Below, piece after piece: positions 7,644-11,232 of a DNA stretch of 11,232 nucleotides. Origin of the DNA: Bryobacteraceae bacterium (lineage in GTDB: Bacteria > Acidobacteriota > Terriglobia > Bryobacterales > Bryobacteraceae); NCBI GenBank assembly GCA_014379815.1, contig JACMLA010000680.1, positions 1 through 11,232 of the forward strand, given 5' to 3'. Position numbers and translations under genes: made by a program. The stretch's first letter is position 1; each line of letters begins with the position of its first letter. The notes beneath the pieces are model-generated. The model did not search any database. It was given only the letters and a program-made list of their open reading frames with translations, and had not been told where the DNA came from.

Positions 7644-7730
7644 AATACGCGGAGTAATCGTGCAAATTGGATCTCGACGGGTGGCGAAAGTAGTAAAGAA
7701 CAGACCGCCCGCGTTACGGAGATTACACTT

Positions 7731-9386
7731 ATGAACTGTGTTCCACGACGATGGAGGAGCGCGCTTACAGCTCTGTTGCTGGCGTGCTCAGTAGCTGCGG
7801 CGCAACACCAGCACCACGAAGCCGGCCAGGGCCCCAAACCAGCGGAATTGCTGGAGGGACTGGGCAACCATAGTCATCCTATTCGAACTACTTCTACAGA
7901 AAGCCAGCGTTTTTTTGACCAGGGCCTGGCACTCATCTATGGTTTCAATCACGATGAAGCAGCCCGGCTCTTCGCACGCGCAGCGGAGCTCGATCCCAAA
8001 TCGCCGATGCCGCATTGGGGAATTGCCCTCGCTCTTGGGCCAAACTACAACATGCCGCCGATGCCCGAACGGGAAAAGAAAGCATGGGAGGCGATCGAGC
8101 AAGCAGTTGCGCTTTCTAAGGCAGCTCCTGAAGCAGAGCGGGATTATGTGCAGGCCCTCGTTCGACGTTACTCACGTGATCCTAACGCGGACCGCAAAGG
8201 GCTCGCGGTCGATTATCGCGAAGCGATGCGGTCTGTGTCGGCGAAACACCCGGATGATCTGGACGCGGCCACCTTGTACGCCGAGTCCATCATGAACCTG
8301 CGGCCCTGGCAATTGTGGAGCGCAGCCGGAGAACCTGCCGAAGGCACCCTAGAAGCAGTAGGTTTGCTGGAGAGGGTATTGCGTCGAAACCCGGAGCACC
8401 CCGGTGCTAATCACTATCTGATTCACGCTCTTGAGGCGTCACCTGCACCGGAGAGAGCTCTCCCCAGCGCGACACGTCTGGGATCCCTGATGCCTGGAGC
8501 GGGGCACATGGTCCATATGCCATCGCACATCTATATCAGGCTTGGAGACTACCGGCGGTCGGTCGACGTGAACGTTTTAGCCGCCAGGGTTGACGAAAAC
8601 TACATACGCCGGACGGGAGCGAAGGGAGCCTACCCCCTGATGTACTATTCGCACAATCTGCATTTCGTGTCGTACGCCCAGATGTACCAGGGCCGCGAAG
8701 AAGATGCTCTGGATTACGCGCGGCGGCTCCGGGGCAATGTCACCGGTGCAATCGATGACATGTCCATGCTGGTACCCTACGGCGCGTTTGAATGGCTCGT
8801 GATGACCACATTCGGCAGGTGGGATGACATCCTGAAGCAGCCTGAGCCTAAGGAAAAGAGTGCCTTTCTACATGCCCTGTACCGCTATGCAAGGGGCGCT
8901 GCCTTTGCTGGCAAGGGTAGTGCACGCGAAGCAGAAGCGGAGCGCGAACGACTGCAATCGCTGGAAAGCCGGATACCGGAAACCGAGACCGCTATGATCA
9001 ACAACGCCCGCAGCCTTGTTGCGATAGGCCTTGCCGATCTGGAAGCGCGCATCAGTCGCTGCAAGGGAGATGGCGCCAGCGAAGTTAGCCACTTGAAGCG
9101 GGCTGTCGAGATGCAGGACCGGCTTGCTTACATGGAGCCGCCCGAATGGCATTCCAATACGCGTACCGCCCTTGGAGGAGCCTTACTGCGTGCAGGCAAA
9201 GCATCGGAAGCCGAAGCAGTCTTCCGTAAGGATCTGGAGCTCAATCCCCGGAACGCCCGATCGCTGTTCGGGCTAATGAAAGCGCTCGAAGGCCAGTCGA
9301 AGGTAGACGCAGTGCACTGGGTAAAGCAGGAATTCTCTCAAGCGTGGGAGAACGCCACGGCTTCACTCACTGTGGAATCGCTGTAG
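7731..9386 (+). CDS. Exported tetratricopeptide-repeat protein with conserved His-rich core, function unknown
   Basis: A 551-residue secreted protein. Residues 1-24 are a signal peptide (RRWRSALTALLLACSVAAA, likely cut before QHQHH). TPR-like helical pairs run from about 55 to 530: RFFDQGLALIYGFNHDEAAR with LFARAAELDPKSPMPHWGIA, then TLYAESIMNLRPWQLW, LLERVLRRNPEHPGANHYLI, and C-terminal ALLRAGKASEAEAVFRKDLE. The central block NHYLIHALEASPAPERALPS (227-246) and GAGHMVHMPSHIYIRLGDYR (256-275), followed by YSHNLHFVSYAQM (306-318), is the hallmark of a widespread family whose function I do not know. Histidines 228, 232, 259, 262, 266, 308 and 311 could make a metal or active site (inference). 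The ATG at 7731 has GGAG 9 nt upstream and begins the signal peptide; an in-frame TTG at 7623 would bury it. It is divergent from the TPR regulator. A lipoprotein reading (LLAC at 16-19) is possible but weaker. Confidence 0.85.
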   Translation: MNCVPRRWRSALTALLLACSVAAAQHQHHEAGQGPKPAELLEGLGNHSHPIRTTSTESQRFFDQGLALIYGFNHDEAARLFARAAELDPKSPMPHWGIALALGPNYNMPPMPEREKKAWEAIEQAVALSKAAPEAERDYVQALVRRYSRDPNADRKGLAVDYREAMRSVSAKHPDDLDAATLYAESIMNLRPWQLWSAAGEPAEGTLEAVGLLERVLRRNPEHPGANHYLIHALEASPAPERALPSATRLGSLMPGAGHMVHMPSHIYIRLGDYRRSVDVNVLAARVDENYIRRTGAKGAYPLMYYSHNLHFVSYAQMYQGREEDALDYARRLRGNVTGAIDDMSMLVPYGAFEWLVMTTFGRWDDILKQPEPKEKSAFLHALYRYARGAAFAGKGSAREAEAERERLQSLESRIPETETAMINNARSLVAIGLADLEARISRCKGDGASEVSHLKRAVEMQDRLAYMEPPEWHSNTRTALGGALLRAGKASEAEAVFRKDLELNPRNARSLFGLMKALEGQSKVDAVHWVKQEFSQAWENATASLTVESL

Positions 9387-9416
9387 CTCGCACGACCGCG
9401 GCCCCTCAGAGTCGTG
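9387..9416. terminator. Weak hairpin between convergent genes
   Basis: CACGAC (9391-9396) pairs with GTCGTG (9411-9416) around a 14 nt loop that contains the stop codon of the minus-strand esterase gene. There is no T-run on either side, so this is at best a weak or Rho-assisted terminator. The two stops are only 19 bp apart. Confidence 0.2.
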
Positions 9417-11160
9417 GCCTTGGAGGTTTCACGAGTACGCCGGGTGTCAGCCCTGTCCGGCGTACTTTCCGCTTCCATAATTTGTCGCCGGCCGTGACGT
9501 ACAGAATGTTGCGATCGGCACCTCCGAAGGTAACGTTGTTGATAGCTGCCGTGCCGGGTTTGCGGATGATCCCGACGACGCGCCCGGGCTGATCGCAGAC
9601 TTGTACGCCGAGGGCAGTTCCTACATATAAGTGGCCTTCGGAATCCAGCGCCATCCCATCGGCCAGCGCACTGAGCCCACGCTGCGGATGTGGATCTTCC
9701 GGAATCTCCAGCTTGTAGAACGGTTGCCCATTGGCTAACGATCCATCAGGTTGAATCTGGAAAGACCATACGTGGCGGGTTGCAAAATCCGCTACCAGGA
9801 GCAGCGATTCGTCGGCAGAAAGCCGAACTCCATTGGGTGACATCAGCTCCTCGGAAACCACCCGTTTGTTTCCACCCGGCTCGACAAAGAAGACACGGCG
9901 CCCGCGAAGTTCGCTGTAGTAGACGCCGCCTTTTGTTGTCACTGCTAGGTCGTTAGCAGCTTCTCCTTCTGAAAGCAATGTGAGTTTGCCGCTGGCATCG
10001 AACGTAACAATTCCGCGATCGGAGGCAGCGAATAGTTTTCCGTCGGCTCCCACACCAAGTCCCCGAGCTTTGCCCGTGTCCTGGGCTACGGTTATCACCT
10101 TGCCACCAACGTCAAGGCGATGCAGTGTGGACTTGCCAGGGTCGACAAAGAAGACAGTACCGGACTTATCGGCTACAGGCCCGTCTGCAAACCCGTGACC
10201 TTCGCTCACCAGTTCCCAATCGGAAGCGGGATCGAGGAACTCCCGGATGAAATGGCGCTCACCGGATTGCTGACGATTGGCAACGGGCGTCGGATAACCG
10301 GCCCAAAGCCAGCGGAGAGCATCCGGGAGAATCGCAGAGCCGTGCTTGCTGTTGTGGCCCTCTGTACCTTTCACGAAAGTGGTCTCATAGCCCGCGTATT
10401 CCAGAGCCAGAGCCATATCCTGATTCGCCATCCACCAGCTTCCGGAGTAGATATTCAGGTCGTGATCCCCGTCTTGCAGAAAGACACGGATGGGTTTCGG
10501 TTCTACCTTACGGACCAATGACGCGTACTCGTTTCCCCCTTTCAGGTTGGTGTAGCTGCCAATGAAGCTGATGACGCGACGGAAAGCGTCAGGGCGATTC
10601 CAGGCGGCAGTGAATGCGGCGATAGCTCCTGAACTGGATCCGCACAGACCCCGGTCATCCGGATTCTTACTAATGTTGACGGTCTTACTAACTTCCGGGA
10701 GGATTTCGTCGATCAGAAAACGCGCGTAGCGATCACTCACGCCGTCGTACTCGTAACTGCGGTTATAGCGCGCTTCCGCGGTGGCTTGCAGTGCGGGCAT
10801 CACACCAGGGTCGATGAAGATCGCCGCCATAGGTGGGATGGCCTTCGCCGCGATCAAGTTGTCGAGAACGACCGTAGCTCTCCAGGAGCCGTCATCTTTG
10901 ACAAATCCCGCGCCGTCCTGAAAGATCATCACAGGGAGAGGTTTGCCGGGCTCAGCTTGCGGTGGAGCATACACCCAGTAGTTCCGAACGGTCCCGGGAA
11001 AAACTTTGCTGGCCGTCCACTTGTGCTCGGTTACCTTGCCCTGAGGCACACCTGGCTTGCGTAGGGAATCAGGACCGAGCTGGTAGATTTCTGCGCCCGT
11101 TGCGCCTGCAGCCCATAGTGCGGATACCAGTAGTGCGGATAAAGAAAATGTGCGGATCAC
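9406..11160 (-). CDS. Exported Fes-like esterase fused to SMP-30/gluconolactonase-type propeller
   Basis: A 584-residue secreted enzyme. Residues 1-23 are a signal peptide (SLSALLVSALWAAGATGA). Residues about 45-290 are an alpha/beta-hydrolase of the enterochelin-esterase/esterase-D type (PF00756-like): YWVYAPPQAEPGKPLPVMIF, the nucleophile elbow GLCGSSSGAIAAF (Ser176 in GSSSG), acid candidates in FLQDGDHDLNIYSGSWW (about 228-243) and His269 or His273 in EGHNSKHG. Residues about 310-570 are an SMP-30/gluconolactonase/LRE propeller: GFADGPVADKSGTVFFVD, EAANDLAV, MSPNGVRLSADESLLLVADF and SALADGMALDSEGHLYVGT. By alignment with SMP-30 the metal ligands would be Asp326 (Glu in the canonical family), Asn403, Asn443 and Asp501. 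It likely cleaves an ester and then acts on a lactone or sugar-derived product, substrate unknown. The GTG at 11160 is the earliest possible start since an in-frame TGA lies at 11170-11172 and no ribosome binding site is at normal spacing. Confidence 0.88.
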   Translation of the reverse strand: MIRTFSLSALLVSALWAAGATGAEIYQLGPDSLRKPGVPQGKVTEHKWTASKVFPGTVRNYWVYAPPQAEPGKPLPVMIFQDGAGFVKDDGSWRATVVLDNLIAAKAIPPMAAIFIDPGVMPALQATAEARYNRSYEYDGVSDRYARFLIDEILPEVSKTVNISKNPDDRGLCGSSSGAIAAFTAAWNRPDAFRRVISFIGSYTNLKGGNEYASLVRKVEPKPIRVFLQDGDHDLNIYSGSWWMANQDMALALEYAGYETTFVKGTEGHNSKHGSAILPDALRWLWAGYPTPVANRQQSGERHFIREFLDPASDWELVSEGHGFADGPVADKSGTVFFVDPGKSTLHRLDVGGKVITVAQDTGKARGLGVGADGKLFAASDRGIVTFDASGKLTLLSEGEAANDLAVTTKGGVYYSELRGRRVFFVEPGGNKRVVSEELMSPNGVRLSADESLLLVADFATRHVWSFQIQPDGSLANGQPFYKLEIPEDPHPQRGLSALADGMALDSEGHLYVGTALGVQVCDQPGRVVGIIRKPGTAAINNVTFGGADRNILYVTAGDKLWKRKVRRTGLTPGVLVKPPRPRL

Positions 11161-11232
11161 GACTGTGCATCATATCGCTCCGGGATGCCTCCCGCGGAAT
11201 AAACCGTAACGACGGAGAACCCTTCTTCCAGA
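11161..11232. other. Upstream region at the right edge
   Basis: These 72 bp lie upstream of the esterase gene. Apart from the TATGAT box, I see no coding region or other site. The neighbouring gene lies beyond the window. Confidence 0.5.
11169..11174 (-). promoter_or_regulatory. -10 box (TATGAT) for a possibly leaderless esterase mRNA
   Basis: The minus strand reads TATGAT, five of six to the -10 consensus, ending 8 nt before the GTG at 11160, so transcription would begin at or next to the start codon. The only Shine-Dalgarno-like sequence, GGAG at 11178-11181, is 17 nt from GTG, too far to act. No -35 match was found. Confidence 0.45.

Larger units (their letters stand above)
7597..7730. 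promoter_or_regulatory. Divergent control region between TPR regulator and exported TPR gene
   Basis: This 134 bp gap holds the ribosome binding sites of both flanking genes (AAGGAGG on minus at 7605-7611; CGGAGA on plus at 7717-7722, GGAG 9 nt before ATG 7731). I found no clear -35/-10 pair on either strand; TTGACG (minus, 7640-7645) and TTGAAA (plus, 7623-7628) resemble -35 boxes but lack -10 partners at normal spacing. Both boxes overlap the palindrome listed separately. Confidence 0.5.

Noticed and set aside
7623..7730. N-terminal extension of the exported TPR protein from TTG 7623
   Set aside because: It would place 36 polar residues before the signal peptide and overlap the divergent control region; ATG 7731 has its own GGAG.
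7731..7790. Lipoprotein signal in the exported TPR protein
   Set aside because: LLAC at residues 16-19 has Leu at the -2 position and a short hydrophobic stretch after Arg9; cleavage at VAAA before QHQHH looks more likely.
1..11232. Defence system, CRISPR array, integron, transposon or tRNA
   Set aside because: No tandem spaced repeats, no transposase or recombinase motifs, no nuclease or toxin-like proteins and no cloverleaf were seen; all coding space is explained by regulators and exported proteins.

Overview
The window looks like chromosomal DNA from an Acidobacteriota bacterium, probably near the Solibacter/Bryobacter group. This is inferred from family content and not from a marker gene. 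The suggestive families are an Oar-type TonB-dependent receptor with an N-terminal carboxypeptidase-regulatory domain, a YncE-type propeller fused to a phosphoesterase, membrane-anchored regulators with a 'VYGR..Y....D..VR.EA.RLR.K' DNA-binding domain, and an exported TPR protein with an 'NHYLIHALEASP ... GHMVHMPSHIY' core. All genes are moderately GC-rich, and GTG/TTG starts are likely for two of them. There are no RNA genes, CRISPR arrays or insertion sequences.

Layout from left to right: (1) 1-1076, minus strand, is the 5' part of a TonB-dependent outer-membrane receptor running off the left edge. (2) 1122-3662, minus, is an exported or membrane-tethered beta-propeller/phosphoesterase; it lies 45 bp upstream of the receptor gene with no visible terminator, so the two probably form an operon. 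(3) 3663-3836 is a divergent control region holding four copies of GTTACA/TGTAAC as two concentric inverted repeats. (4) 3837-6089, plus, is a membrane-anchored regulator: cytoplasmic winged-helix-like domain, one membrane helix, and a periplasmic TolB/PD40 beta-propeller. (5) 6037-7596, minus, is a paralogous regulator with the same N-terminal domain and membrane helix but a TPR sensor domain; its 3' end overlaps the previous gene by 53 bp, tail to tail. (6) 7597-7730 is a second divergent control region with a TGACGTT-N13-AACGTCA palindrome. (7) 7731-9386, plus, is an exported His-rich TPR protein. (8) 9406-11160, minus, is an exported enzyme fusing a Fes-like esterase to an SMP-30/gluconolactonase-type propeller; it starts with GTG, has no ribosome binding site at normal spacing, and has a TATGAT box 8 nt upstream that suggests a leaderless message.

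How they may work together (inference): the locus is nearly mirror-symmetric. Two paralogous one-component membrane regulators point at each other, and each is divergent from a gene for an exported protein. Regulator A (propeller sensor) faces the phosphoesterase and TonB-receptor operon; regulator B (TPR sensor) faces the exported TPR protein, a possible protein partner. The exported hydrolases and the receptor suggest processing and uptake of an unknown extracellular compound. The substrate cannot be read from the sequence.
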